Positions 1 to 9,204 of a stretch of DNA of 64,000 bases are shown in pieces. The position numbers and the translations under genes were made by a program. The number at the start of each line of letters is the position of its first letter. Position 1 is the first letter of the stretch. Under the pieces are notes generated by a model. That model worked only from the letters and a program-made list of their open reading frames with translations, was not told the origin of the DNA and made no database searches. The DNA comes from Mageeibacillus indolicus UPII9-5 (GTDB taxonomy: Bacteria > Bacillota > Clostridia > Saccharofermentanales > Fastidiosipilaceae): positions 930,001 to 994,000 of the forward strand of contig NC_013895.2 of the NCBI RefSeq assembly GCF_000025225.2. Reading direction: 5' to 3'.

Positions 1-2
1 TG

Positions 3-461
3 GGGCACTTGGCTTACATAATCGAAGGTATAAAGGGGTTGTCCAATCTGACATCCTATGACTTTTCCGTAACCGTCGATGGAGTTGAAATCAATGGACG
101 GTTTCTGTTCATGGCGCTCAGCAATAGTCGTTCAATTGGTGGGTTGCTCAAACTTTCCGATCGACAAGTAAACATTGCTGACGGGGAATTTGAGTTATTG
201 CTAATTCGCGATCCGTCATGGCAATTCATGCGAACAGCAACGATGGCCAAAATTTTGGTTAACATACCTAATGGCAACGATGATGCCATTTTTTTGCACG
301 GTTCTTCTTTTCACTTTCGCTCTGAGCAGAAAATTCCTTGGACCATTGACGGTGAATACGGCGGTCAATTCACCGATGTCGCAGTAAAAATTCATCACCA
401 AGCAGTAAAAATTATGATTCCGACTTCATTTGGGCGAAGTTCAACTAATATTGAGGCGTAA
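3..461 (+). CDS. Diacylglycerol/lipid kinase family protein, C-terminal part (cut by window edge)
   Basis: The reading frame is open from the left edge, so the 5' part of the gene lies outside the window and 152 C-terminal residues remain. They match the C-terminal beta-rich domain of the YegS/DgkB lipid kinase family. The visible family signs are the GHLAYIIEGIK start, the small-residue stretch NSRSIGGLLKL, the acidic ADGEFELLLI strand and the DGEYGG motif near the end, a conserved family motif. Family members phosphorylate diacylglycerol or related lipids in phospholipid recycling; the ATP-binding N-terminal domain cannot be seen. A TTG at position 9 is an internal codon rather than a start. 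The gene converges with the next one, leaving 6 bases between the stop codons. Confidence 0.85.
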   Translation, partial: GHLAYIIEGIKGLSNLTSYDFSVTVDGVEINGRFLFMALSNSRSIGGLLKLSDRQVNIADGEFELLLIRDPSWQFMRTATMAKILVNIPNGNDDAIFLHGSSFHFRSEQKIPWTIDGEYGGQFTDVAVKIHHQAVKIMIPTSFGRSSTNIEA

Positions 462-467
462 GGCGAA

Positions 468-2357
468 TTAAGATGTAATCCACCTAAAATGGAACATATT
501 AAGTGGGAAATAAACTGAAGGTAGTATCTCAGTGGTCTTTCCGGCTTCAATCAGCTGAATACGCGTGGTGCCAACATTTGTCTCAGCCAAGGTCCGACTT
601 GTGGCTGTTGTTTTTTTGTCGATGAACGCTTTGTTAGAGCTTTCCGTCGGCGTTGTTACAGGCAGGCAAGCCGTTATGAATAATTCCTTACCGGCATTAA
701 TAGATACAAACTGAGCAATATCCTGCGCCAATGTGCGTTCCGGGAAGTTGTGCACTGCTGAATTTAGCTCCTTTTCTTCATTTCCCACTTCCGGCAAACT
801 AACTTCCTTAAGTAAATTGTTTTCACTCAGATAAAGCAGTTTTCTGCCGTCAGCCGTAAAAGAAAAGTCGCCGTTTCCTTGCTTGATCTTTTTTCCAAGT
901 GATATAGGACGGTGAAAAGCACCATTTCGGTAGTAAAAGATATAGAACTCATTGTCAAGTGTGCGCGCATAGCCCAATCCGGCTGCTCCATCAGGCAACC
1001 GCTTTTCTCCTTTGCTACCGTCATGTGCCAACAGCTTACTGCCGGTATTGTTAATTAAACGGAAGCCCCACTCCGCTATTTTATGGCCGATTATGACTGG
1101 ATGACGAGCTTTACTCGAATAGTCAGCATAATAAATTCCGGTCTTGTCTTTCCCACCCTCACCACAGTCATAAAACAAAAATCCGTATTCTCCGACAAGC
1201 AGACCTCGATCTGATGCAATATCAGTATTTTCTTTCCTGTTCATCGCATCACTTTCCGCTTTAGCCCACGGCCTGAGTTGCTCAACGAAAGCCTGCTCGC
1301 CCGATTTTCTGTAATACAATAAATCATCATTTTGTTGCATAAGCAAAGGAAACAAACTTTTATTTTTATATACATTAAGATCGAAGGTTACAGACCCATA
1401 CTCATAATGATGCGAATAAATGATATTTTCCGTTGTTTGAAGCAGACTGCTATCTGGCCTGTCGCTCAAGCGCACCAGTTTATTGGCACCATATGCCCAA
1501 ATTTCCGCATCGCTCTTTAATATGTATTCATTGCCAGAAAGATTGCTTGAAACCTCAAGCTTGCGCAATTCCTTAGCGGCTAATGCGATAGTCAAAATTT
1601 TGCGCTTTTCATAATTGCTTTCGCTGTCTTGTCCACCTGTCTTACAAAACTCAATTTGTAAGTTATTGTTACCTGCAGGGCTTGTTGGATTTAACAATAG
1701 CAGAAGCCGGCCATCTTCGCTTATCGACAGCGGCAATTGGCGAACTCTTCCTGCATGGCTAAACAGCACTTTACCTCTAATGTCTTGCAAAATCACCGAA
1801 AAACTGCCCTCGTCACTTTTCTTTACACAAGCAAAGTATTTGCCTAGACTAGAAATTATAAAACTGTCGCGTTCAACGTAGGATGCAGCCAAATAGCTTC
1901 GCTTGGCCGTCGTGTCGTAAACGTAATATGATCCGTACACAACGCGGCCATCATTGGCCGTTTCTTTAAAATAATACAAGTACTCTCCATCTGAACTCCA
2001 AATCGCATGCGATACGTGAGAGGCCAAAAGCGTTTTTTCACCGTTTTTTATCTTGATAAGGCTTAAAGTTTGGGCAGGGCGATTCAATTCCGCAATAAAT
2101 TCACCTTGCCTTGGAGCAAAAGCTGTGGCATCAGTGGGAAGATAGACGGTTTTCCCTGCTGCAGTCACTATCGCTGCCGTTCCATCAGTTCCAATAATTA
2201 TGCGTTGATCATAGGTACGATATAAGTTAGCATCTTCTTCGCCCCGGATCAGCTGCCCAAGAGTTTTATGGTATAAAGATGCCGCTATCATAAGAACAAC
2301 CAAACAACCGGCTATAACATAGCGCATACAGAAAAATTTTTTATGAATTACACTCAT
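468..2357 (-). CDS. Membrane-anchored extracytoplasmic protein, propeller-like, unknown function
   Basis: No family could be named. An N-terminal basic segment is followed by one hydrophobic helix (YVIAGCLVVLMIAASLY) and about 580 extracytoplasmic residues. The repeated pattern of short beta strands with SxDGxxLLxL or SSDGEYLYYF motifs resembles TolB/WD40-like propellers. The ATG at 2357 has a weak AGG upstream. A longer form starting at 2414 lies 3 nt after the preceding stop but has no visible ribosome-binding site, so the start is unsettled. It is the last gene of the run that starts at 11.6 kb and follows the CapD-like gene. Another anchored propeller-like protein lies at 7975-9153, so the two may be distant paralogues (inference). 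Confidence 0.7.
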   Translation of the reverse strand: MSVIHKKFFCMRYVIAGCLVVLMIAASLYHKTLGQLIRGEEDANLYRTYDQRIIIGTDGTAAIVTAAGKTVYLPTDATAFAPRQGEFIAELNRPAQTLSLIKIKNGEKTLLASHVSHAIWSSDGEYLYYFKETANDGRVVYGSYYVYDTTAKRSYLAASYVERDSFIISSLGKYFACVKKSDEGSFSVILQDIRGKVLFSHAGRVRQLPLSISEDGRLLLLLNPTSPAGNNNLQIEFCKTGGQDSESNYEKRKILTIALAAKELRKLEVSSNLSGNEYILKSDAEIWAYGANKLVRLSDRPDSSLLQTTENIIYSHHYEYGSVTFDLNVYKNKSLFPLLMQQNDDLLYYRKSGEQAFVEQLRPWAKAESDAMNRKENTDIASDRGLLVGEYGFLFYDCGEGGKDKTGIYYADYSSKARHPVIIGHKIAEWGFRLINNTGSKLLAHDGSKGEKRLPDGAAGLGYARTLDNEFYIFYYRNGAFHRPISLGKKIKQGNGDFSFTADGRKLLYLSENNLLKEVSLPEVGNEEKELNSAVHNFPERTLAQDIAQFVSINAGKELFITACLPVTTPTESSNKAFIDKKTTATSRTLAETNVGTTRIQLIEAGKTTEILPSVYFPLNMFHFRWITS

Positions 2358-2417
2358 AATTTGCCTATCACAATTTAGAGACTTGAATAAAGCATACTGC
2401 CGTTGTAAAAACATTTG

Positions 2418-4439
2418 TTACATAAAAATATTATCATATATTTTGTGAAAATTTGCTCTTGGGCGCAGGCCTGGTTGCAAAGAGATGTTAATTTCCTCGG
2501 ATGGACTTTCGTCCAGCTCTGTTAAACTTGCCGAGCCTGCACGGTTACTCTTGTTTAAACCTGTTTCAGAACCTGTTTCAGAACCTGTTTCAGGCGGCCA
2601 GTTAATCTCCAGGCTATGATTCAACTTGACATAGTTCATCGAAAGGAGCAAAAGAGTAGCTATCTCTCCTGCAGTATTGCCAGATTTTGTCCCCTGCTCT
2701 TGCTTTCCTTGCCAGTATTGTAGATCTTGCTGCGACCTAGTCAAATTAACTCGCATCATAGAATTACCATTTCGTCGCAAAACCCGCCCTACGGCAACTG
2801 TTGTATAAGGAATATCATTGGCCGCCAAAATATCTTTCAGCAACCTTTCTACCGTTGCATTAAGAACTGGCAAAAGTTCGGTACCGACTTGGACAAAGCC
2901 ACGCGTGGTATGCTGATGCCTAGCAGCATATGCGGCTAAAGCGGCGGCTGCACCGATATAATTACGTTCATAACTGCTTATCATCATCAGGGGCGGTTGA
3001 AAGCTGCCGTAGTCAACACAATTGAAATAGTAATCAATCGTATAATCCGACAATTCTTGCTGCAGATGTTCAGGACTACTCACATCACCAAGCACCAAAA
3101 CCGTTTTAATTTTGGGTGAGCAGGAAGAAAGCAAAGGCCTAAGATTGGCCAAGGTCATCATTGAGTTGTCCATCAAAATAATACAGGCTGGTTCCAAATT
3201 AACCAGTTCATTCAGTAAAGCTTGGCCAATTGTACCACAACCGGCTATACACACGGTTTTACCTACATATTGATTATATAAACTATTTTGATTATACGGT
3301 ATAGGCTTACGCATGATAGTTTCGGTTAAAATGCCACCTTTCATCGCACTGTCGAAGGAATTTTGTTTAATAGATTTTTTTATAGGTTTTGTTGATAAAA
3401 TATCACCAAGGCAACGATAAGAGCCTAAGTCTTGGACTTGATTCGCTGCAATTAGCTCAGGACGTTTTTCAGCGTCAGCCAGTAATTCGGCAAAACTATC
3501 ATAGTTCAGTTGTTCGCCGGTCCCAGTATGCGAATCCAGGCCGCCTTTCATATCAGCCGTATCATCATCATGCAAAGAGGTCATGGCCTGCCGTCTTATC
3601 TCGGCCAAATCGCCGAAATTTGATTTTATAATTTCGCAGTCACTTTGCCGACAATAGGCCAAAATTTCACGCAAAGCCGACTCGCAAATAAATGGTATAG
3701 CGATGATTATTCTTTCAATCCCGTATATTTTGGCCAGACGTGGAATATCTTCCCTTCCCCCGGCAACCTTTATCCCAGCCACTCGCCGGCCGATTTTGCC
3801 ATTGTCATCATCAACAAAAATTATCGGATTACCTCGATTAGTCGGATCATTAAATAAAATTTTGGCTATACTTTCACCGGCAACCCCGGCACCTACAATC
3901 AAAGTACGTTTCGCCAGTAAAAGACGACTATCGGTAAAACGCGGTAACCAATTCCTGATTCTATAGACAAGATGTCTGAATAGCAGCCAAAGTATCAAAG
4001 TAAGAACTGCCTGTCCGACTGCAAAAGCCTTCGACAGCGGCATTGCCAAAATCATATTACGGCAATAATAATATCCTCCGAATGAAATCAATACGTTAAA
4101 AAACAAGCGGCAAAAGCAATGCAAGTTCACCACTTCCCATCCGTTACGATAACTGCCGAGCAGAATATTTATGACGATGGCAGTGCAAGTAAATTGGATG
4201 TAGGTACTGAAATAATATTTTAGGCTGTAAAAAGCACCAAATTCTTCGCCGAAACTTAGTTTGAAGAAAATGATTACTGCCGCAAAGGCTAAGTTTAGCA
4301 GCAAAGCATCCAACAGTAGGGGCAGAACCATTCTAACACTGCGATAAAGAAGAGATTTATCGTGTTGCTCGTAGTTCTTATCATAAAGCGTTTTCGCTTT
4401 AGCATCATTTTTAATTTTAAACTTGTTTAACAGGTTCAT
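2418..4439 (-). CDS. CapD-like polysaccharide biosynthesis membrane protein with degenerate SDR domain
   Basis: The order is four predicted membrane helices (about residues 35-165), a first Rossmann domain (KRTLIVGAGVAGESIAKIL, then a CoA-binding-like fold) and a second SDR-type Rossmann domain (GKTVCIAGCGTIGQALLNEL). This is the architecture of the CapD/WbpM UDP-sugar 4,6-dehydratases used in capsule and glycan synthesis. The usual catalytic segment STDKAVNPTNVMGATKR is replaced by VGTELLPVLNATVER, so the Asp-Lys pair and the second Lys are absent. The protein may therefore not be a working dehydratase. A SETG-type repeat (three copies of a 12-base unit near 2565-2595) sits near the C-terminus. 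The start at 4439 is chosen for its AAGGGGAT site; it lies 1 nt after the preceding stop, suggesting coupling. Confidence 0.8.
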   Translation of the reverse strand: MNLLNKFKIKNDAKAKTLYDKNYEQHDKSLLYRSVRMVLPLLLDALLLNLAFAAVIIFFKLSFGEEFGAFYSLKYYFSTYIQFTCTAIVINILLGSYRNGWEVVNLHCFCRLFFNVLISFGGYYYCRNMILAMPLSKAFAVGQAVLTLILWLLFRHLVYRIRNWLPRFTDSRLLLAKRTLIVGAGVAGESIAKILFNDPTNRGNPIIFVDDDNGKIGRRVAGIKVAGGREDIPRLAKIYGIERIIIAIPFICESALREILAYCRQSDCEIIKSNFGDLAEIRRQAMTSLHDDDTADMKGGLDSHTGTGEQLNYDSFAELLADAEKRPELIAANQVQDLGSYRCLGDILSTKPIKKSIKQNSFDSAMKGGILTETIMRKPIPYNQNSLYNQYVGKTVCIAGCGTIGQALLNELVNLEPACIILMDNSMMTLANLRPLLSSCSPKIKTVLVLGDVSSPEHLQQELSDYTIDYYFNCVDYGSFQPPLMMISSYERNYIGAAAALAAYAARHQHTTRGFVQVGTELLPVLNATVERLLKDILAANDIPYTTVAVGRVLRRNGNSMMRVNLTRSQQDLQYWQGKQEQGTKSGNTAGEIATLLLLSMNYVKLNHSLEINWPPETGSETGSETGLNKSNRAGSASLTELDESPSEEINISLQPGLRPRANFHKIYDNIFM

Positions 4440-4440
4440 A

Positions 4441-6168
4441 TTATCCCCTTTTGCCCTCATTTTTGCGACGAACTATTTCTTCAGCCGAGCGCAATCCATC
4501 TACTGCTGCTGAAGTAATACCACCGGCATACCCTGCTCCTTCACCTACCGGATATAATCCAGCAAGTGAACTTTCCCTGTTTTCGTCGCGATTAAGTCGT
4601 ACCGGTGATGAACTGCGAGATTCTACCGCGTACAGTCTTGCCAATGGATAATCAAAGTTAAGTATTTTTTGTGCGAATGAAGTGATACCATATTGTAATG
4701 TTGTAATGATGTATTTAGGTAATATGCTAATAAAGTCAACGTATTTTACCCCGGGGCGATAGGTTTCACCTTGATCTTCAAAAGTTTTTTTGCTTAAAGA
4801 TAGTTTCAGATTTTTTGGCATAAAATCTTTAAGCAACATAACCGGGGCGGCATAAGTACGCCCTCCCCGCTCAAAGCAGGCATGCTCCAAATACTCCTGC
4901 ATAAAGATGCCGGCTAGCTCAGGATAGCACTTAACCCGTTCAGCCCATTTTTTCAATACCGCATCGGAAATATTTTCACCGTGTTCTTCCACAAAGGATT
5001 GATAATCAGTAGGAGTTACATTGACGAGCAAGGCGCTGTTGGCATAGTAACCATCCCGCCTTGAATTGCTCATTCCATTAGTAACCACTTCACCTGATTG
5101 TGAAGCAGCGGCAATTACTTCTCCACCTGGACACATACAAAAACTATAAACCGCCCTTCCATTCGGCACCCGGCAGGTAAGCTTATATGGCGAAGGAGGC
5201 AAAACATCTTTATATTTTTCGTAGTTACTTTTGTATTGGCTAAAATCGATTAATTCTTGGGGATGTTCAATACGAACACCAATCGCCATCGGCTTGGCTT
5301 GCATAGGAACATTTTGCTCAGCTAAATTGAAGTATGTCTCACGGCTGCTGTGGCCAATTGCCAAAACAACCTCACTTCCGGCAAGATGAGTCTGCCTCCC
5401 AGTTATTGCATCATGATATATTATGCCGCAAACACGGTTGTCTTCAACAATTAAACGTTCAAAAACTGCGTTGAAGCGCACTTCTCCGCCCATAGTTTCG
5501 ATCATCTTTCGTACATTAGTAATAACCTCAGGTAAACGATCAGTACCAATGTGAGGATGAGAGGAATAAAGGATTTCATCATCGGCACCGGCAGCCACAA
5601 AAGTCTGTAAAACGGTTTTTATCCAAGGACTTTTTATACCTGTATGCAGTTTACCGTCTGAGAACGTACCAGCCCCACCTTCGCCAAACTGAACATTGCT
5701 GAAAGGATTCAGGTGACCAGTTTGCCAAAACTCATGCACATCATCTAAACGGTCGTAAGCCGGTTTACCCTGTTCAATTACTATCGGCTTAAATCCAGCT
5801 CGCGCCAAGTAAAGTGCGGCAAATATTCCGGCCGGCCCTAAGCCTACGACAATCGGATGTTCCATACTTGTATTGCTTTGCTTTGCGCCTGATTCAGAGT
5901 TCCCAACTAACTTTCCAACCGCAGGAAATTTAGTTGGCCATTCAATGACATTTTTCGGCGGCAATTGCTCATTTTTTAGATACACCTCCACTTGTAACGC
6001 ATAGTGCAACGGTCTTCCGGTACGTGCATCTAAACTAAGTCGCTTATATCGCCAGCTGAAACCAGCTGAAAGCATGCGTCTAACTGCTCGCGGTGCTTCA
6101 TCGCGAATCATGTTTTCAACATCGTCAGAAGTATAATCAGGCGGCAACTTGCCTTCTACAATAAACAT
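4441..6168 (-). CDS. FAD-dependent dehydrogenase, COG2509-type
   Basis: The 575-residue flavoprotein has a short N-terminal alpha/beta domain of about 105 residues and then a dinucleotide-binding motif GLGPAGIFAALYLARAG followed by the ribose-binding Glu in VIEQG. Further family signs are the FGEGGAGTFSDGKLHTG stretch, the CMCPGGEV motif with paired Cys, and the C-terminal GVGEGAGYAGG-like block (YPVGEGAGYAGGITSA) that contacts FAD. The family is widespread and poorly characterised; no substrate is assigned. GAGG lies upstream of the ATG. The stop is 1 nt before the CapD-like start, and a second flavoprotein is encoded just upstream, so co-transcription is likely. Confidence 0.88.
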   Translation of the reverse strand: MFIVEGKLPPDYTSDDVENMIRDEAPRAVRRMLSAGFSWRYKRLSLDARTGRPLHYALQVEVYLKNEQLPPKNVIEWPTKFPAVGKLVGNSESGAKQSNTSMEHPIVVGLGPAGIFAALYLARAGFKPIVIEQGKPAYDRLDDVHEFWQTGHLNPFSNVQFGEGGAGTFSDGKLHTGIKSPWIKTVLQTFVAAGADDEILYSSHPHIGTDRLPEVITNVRKMIETMGGEVRFNAVFERLIVEDNRVCGIIYHDAITGRQTHLAGSEVVLAIGHSSRETYFNLAEQNVPMQAKPMAIGVRIEHPQELIDFSQYKSNYEKYKDVLPPSPYKLTCRVPNGRAVYSFCMCPGGEVIAAASQSGEVVTNGMSNSRRDGYYANSALLVNVTPTDYQSFVEEHGENISDAVLKKWAERVKCYPELAGIFMQEYLEHACFERGGRTYAAPVMLLKDFMPKNLKLSLSKKTFEDQGETYRPGVKYVDFISILPKYIITTLQYGITSFAQKILNFDYPLARLYAVESRSSSPVRLNRDENRESSLAGLYPVGEGAGYAGGITSAAVDGLRSAEEIVRRKNEGKRG

Positions 6169-6237
6169 TAATTACCTCAATTAATATAAGCAAATAAATA
6201 TTATTTTTATTCTAAGTAATCTAGCTGAGCTTGCCAA

Positions 6238-7968
6238 TCAGGTAATTGACCTAGCGTTTCCTTCGCTTAATCGTCTGAGCAAATCAAGTCCCGCTCGGCT
6301 GCCGCTTGCCCAAGCCCAATGTAAATTATACCCTCCACACACCCCGGTCACAGATAAAATTTCACCTACGGCATATAAACCTGGTATGTTCCTTGCTTCA
6401 AAATTCGTCTTAAACTGTTTTAATTTAAGACCCCCTGCATTAGTTTGAGCATTGCTATAATCTTTGGTACCGGCTAACATCATTACGAAATGCTTGAGAG
6501 TGGATGAAAGTTCTGCCACACTTATTACTGGTTCGCCACCAATGGACTGCCGGTATTCTCGGCCTAAAGTCGAAGGCTTATAGTTTTCCACAGCCACGCC
6601 GCAAAAATCGCCCCTGTGTTTGTATTGGTAATTCTGGCCTGTTAAATGTTTATCAGACGACTTAGGCTTGGCAAAATTGTTCAGCCTATACCATATTTCT
6701 TTACTCAAGTTCAAATCCAATAGTCCACTGCATGCTGCTTGATATTCATTTTCCGTAAAATATATTTGATCATAATGAGATAGTTCCGATAATCGCTGCT
6801 TAATATCGGCACGCGAGGCTGAACTTTCCTTGGAACGATAATCGGTTTGGCAGTTTGCTTGATAATAGTCGACGTCAGCTGAAAATGTAGATTTTGCATG
6901 AACGGATGCGTTATATACCAGCTGAGCTGATAATTTCATCTCTGACCATTCCGGGAAAAAATCCAAAATAGCCACTTCCTCCAGCAAAGATTTTCCTCCT
7001 TTTTTCCCGACCGAATCACTCGCCACAGTAACTGACTCTGGCCCAGCCGGCACGCCAAGGGCCGCCGCACAGGATAAGGCCGGTATACCAGACAGCCCGT
7101 AATCGGTAAAGAGAATTTCACCTTGGTCACTGAATAAATCAATACCGTCTGCCCCGGCGATATCGGTGCGATTAAGACGTCTGACGGTCAATTTTCCATG
7201 GCAGCGAAGTCCCGCCACACGTTTGAGTGGGTGCTTTAATTGCAAAGGCACCAATGCCGGTCGAGGCTGATCTAGCACCAACCCCAAACTTTCAGCCAAC
7301 GCCAGTCCAGAACCGGCAAAATGTTTGCCTGAAGGTTGAACTTCACCCCCAGCAGCCAAAACCAGTTTATCGGTGATAACACATCGATCGGAGCTGAGTA
7401 ACAATTTAAATTTATTGCCATCATAAGAAACAGACTTAACCGCGGTGTCACAATATACTTCACAAGTATTTTGCCAGGTGTTATCTCGCTGACTTGACCA
7501 AAAACAATTGAGCATTACATCACGCACCGAAGCCGCCCGTTTAGTATAAGGGTACAACCTTCCTTCTTCAGCAGTTAAAGCCAGCCCCATATTCAAAAAC
7601 CAGTTAACAGTGTCACGCGGTGACCAGAAATTAAGAGCTTGCACCGGCAAATCTTTGGTTAAATCATCCGGCTTGCAACCGTCCACCTTGCAACCGTCCA
7701 CCACAGTAAAAGTCGGATAATCAGCAGCAGTTACATGCAAATTTCCCAAATTACAACGGCCATTACCCGTTGCTGCGAGCTTGCGCAGCAAATCAGATTG
7801 AGCTTCAATCAGCAAAATTCGCAACGGACGCAAATTATTACTAGAATAAACAGAACGAGGAAAATGAGCCGGCCAAAGATCAGGCCGAATAATGCTAAGG
7901 GCCGTTGTAAAACCGGCAGCCCCACCACCAACAATAATCACATCAAATTTCAATTTCATATCTTTCAT
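6238..7968 (-). CDS. NAD(P)/FAD-dependent oxidoreductase, BaiN/HI0933 (COG2081) family, enlarged
   Basis: The N-terminal GGGAAGFTTAL motif and the KLAATGNGRCNLGNL segment are hallmarks of the HI0933/BaiN flavoprotein family. So are AAGGEVQPSG in the middle, QTNAGGLKLKQF, and the C-terminal VGEILSVTGVCGGYNL followed by HWAWASG. Usual members are about 400-420 residues; this one has 576. Extra material appears inside the first Rossmann unit (about residues 28-47), after the first FAD motifs (a VDGCK repeat near residue 92) and mainly at about 330-470. The substrate is unknown; one family member, BaiN, acts on bile-acid intermediates, but nothing here shows that role. Two ATG codons (7968 and 7959) are possible starts. 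It lies 6 nt after the preceding stop. Confidence 0.87.
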   Translation of the reverse strand: MKDMKLKFDVIIVGGGAAGFTTALSIIRPDLWPAHFPRSVYSSNNLRPLRILLIEAQSDLLRKLAATGNGRCNLGNLHVTAADYPTFTVVDGCKVDGCKPDDLTKDLPVQALNFWSPRDTVNWFLNMGLALTAEEGRLYPYTKRAASVRDVMLNCFWSSQRDNTWQNTCEVYCDTAVKSVSYDGNKFKLLLSSDRCVITDKLVLAAGGEVQPSGKHFAGSGLALAESLGLVLDQPRPALVPLQLKHPLKRVAGLRCHGKLTVRRLNRTDIAGADGIDLFSDQGEILFTDYGLSGIPALSCAAALGVPAGPESVTVASDSVGKKGGKSLLEEVAILDFFPEWSEMKLSAQLVYNASVHAKSTFSADVDYYQANCQTDYRSKESSASRADIKQRLSELSHYDQIYFTENEYQAACSGLLDLNLSKEIWYRLNNFAKPKSSDKHLTGQNYQYKHRGDFCGVAVENYKPSTLGREYRQSIGGEPVISVAELSSTLKHFVMMLAGTKDYSNAQTNAGGLKLKQFKTNFEARNIPGLYAVGEILSVTGVCGGYNLHWAWASGSRAGLDLLRRLSEGNARSIT

Positions 7969-7974
7969 ATTGAA

Positions 7975-9153
7975 CTAATTGATAATTTTACGTACGCCGT
8001 CCGAACAAACACATAAAATATTGCCATGACTGTCCACCGCAAAATGCTGCACCTTACCTTGCATCGCAAAGACCGCCGGCGTATTTGGCGACCCAGCTGA
8101 AAAACGATACATATCATCCCCAACCAGCACTGCAACGTAATTTCCGTTAGACTGAACTTCACGTGGGATATCCGGCAGCTGATAACCATTTTCCGTCTTA
8201 CCTGGAAACTTCGCCAAATTCTTTACCACATTAAAATAATAAGGCCCGGCGGCATTGCTTGACCCGATAAAGAAAAAAGCATCCTTCATTTTTCCGCCAT
8301 GGGTAAAGCCGTTCAATTTACCTGGTTGTGACAATTCGCTCGAACGCAATAAGACCATCGCTTCCGCTCCAGCAAAGACAGTGTTGCCATCATCAAATGA
8401 ATAAATTAAAGGTAGCGGCGACTTCACGCTCGGTTTATACTGAGCAATAATTTTAGCCAAATTTTGGTTTTCCAAGCTGTAAGCGTTAATGATAGGCTCT
8501 TGGACAGCACCGGCTACATTTATCATACTCACATAAAGACTTTTACAGTCGTAGGAAAAGGCGGTGGACAGCACAAAACCTGAATCCTTGTTATCTTGAA
8601 CTGTAAGTGTGAACAACAACTCACCTTTAGGGTCAAGCACCGAAACCAACCCTTTCGTCCCTTCTGCTTCCATTACTAAAGCAGCATGCCCGTCAGGGGC
8701 AAAATTGTACGAAATAATAGGATGATCTGTTTTCCCACTATACACCAGTTCCGCATCCTTAAACAAATAATAATGGAAACCGTTTTGTTCGACCAACAAA
8801 AACATATTGTCTCGGATCAATAATTTAGGGTCAGTTATATTACCGTCAAGCGACAGTTCAACCTCACCTTGCAAGTTGGTCAACTGAATCTGACCATCAC
8901 TCACTTTCATCACCTGATTACCAGGCAAAGCATAGGTATTCTTGGCATTCACCGCATCTAGCGGGAAAGCTTCAATGCCGGAGATCTGCTCTTTGTCGAT
9001 ACGCGGCCTTCCTTTATTTGCAAAAAAAGGGAATTGAAGTAAAATAACCGCCACCATCAAAAATAGAATTATCACTAACATGACCAAGGTTAGAAAGCCT
9101 GAACGAGAGTGCCGTCTACGCTTGATTGTAGATTTTTTTACGGTTAAAGCCAT
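7975..9153 (-). CDS. Membrane-anchored propeller-like protein (DUF5711-like)
   Basis: The 392-residue protein has a basic N-terminus (KKSTIKRRRHSRSG), one strong membrane helix (LVMLVIILFLMVAVILL) and an extracytoplasmic part rich in beta strands. Spaced repeats such as SYDCKSLYVSMI, APDGHAALVMEA and DSHGNILCVC suggest a beta-propeller. The pattern fits clostridial DUF5711-like proteins of unknown function; this assignment is by resemblance only. The start is supported by AAGGA 6 nt upstream. The gene sits between the DUF4340-like gene and the BaiN-type flavoprotein with short spacers, in one apparent transcription unit. Confidence 0.75.
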   Translation of the reverse strand: MALTVKKSTIKRRRHSRSGFLTLVMLVIILFLMVAVILLQFPFFANKGRPRIDKEQISGIEAFPLDAVNAKNTYALPGNQVMKVSDGQIQLTNLQGEVELSLDGNITDPKLLIRDNMFLLVEQNGFHYYLFKDAELVYSGKTDHPIISYNFAPDGHAALVMEAEGTKGLVSVLDPKGELLFTLTVQDNKDSGFVLSTAFSYDCKSLYVSMINVAGAVQEPIINAYSLENQNLAKIIAQYKPSVKSPLPLIYSFDDGNTVFAGAEAMVLLRSSELSQPGKLNGFTHGGKMKDAFFFIGSSNAAGPYYFNVVKNLAKFPGKTENGYQLPDIPREVQSNGNYVAVLVGDDMYRFSAGSPNTPAVFAMQGKVQHFAVDSHGNILCVCSDGVRKIIN

Positions 9154-9204
9154 AACTGTTCCTTTATAATCGTCGTAACATCTGCCAACTCGAATTGATT
9201 ATAA

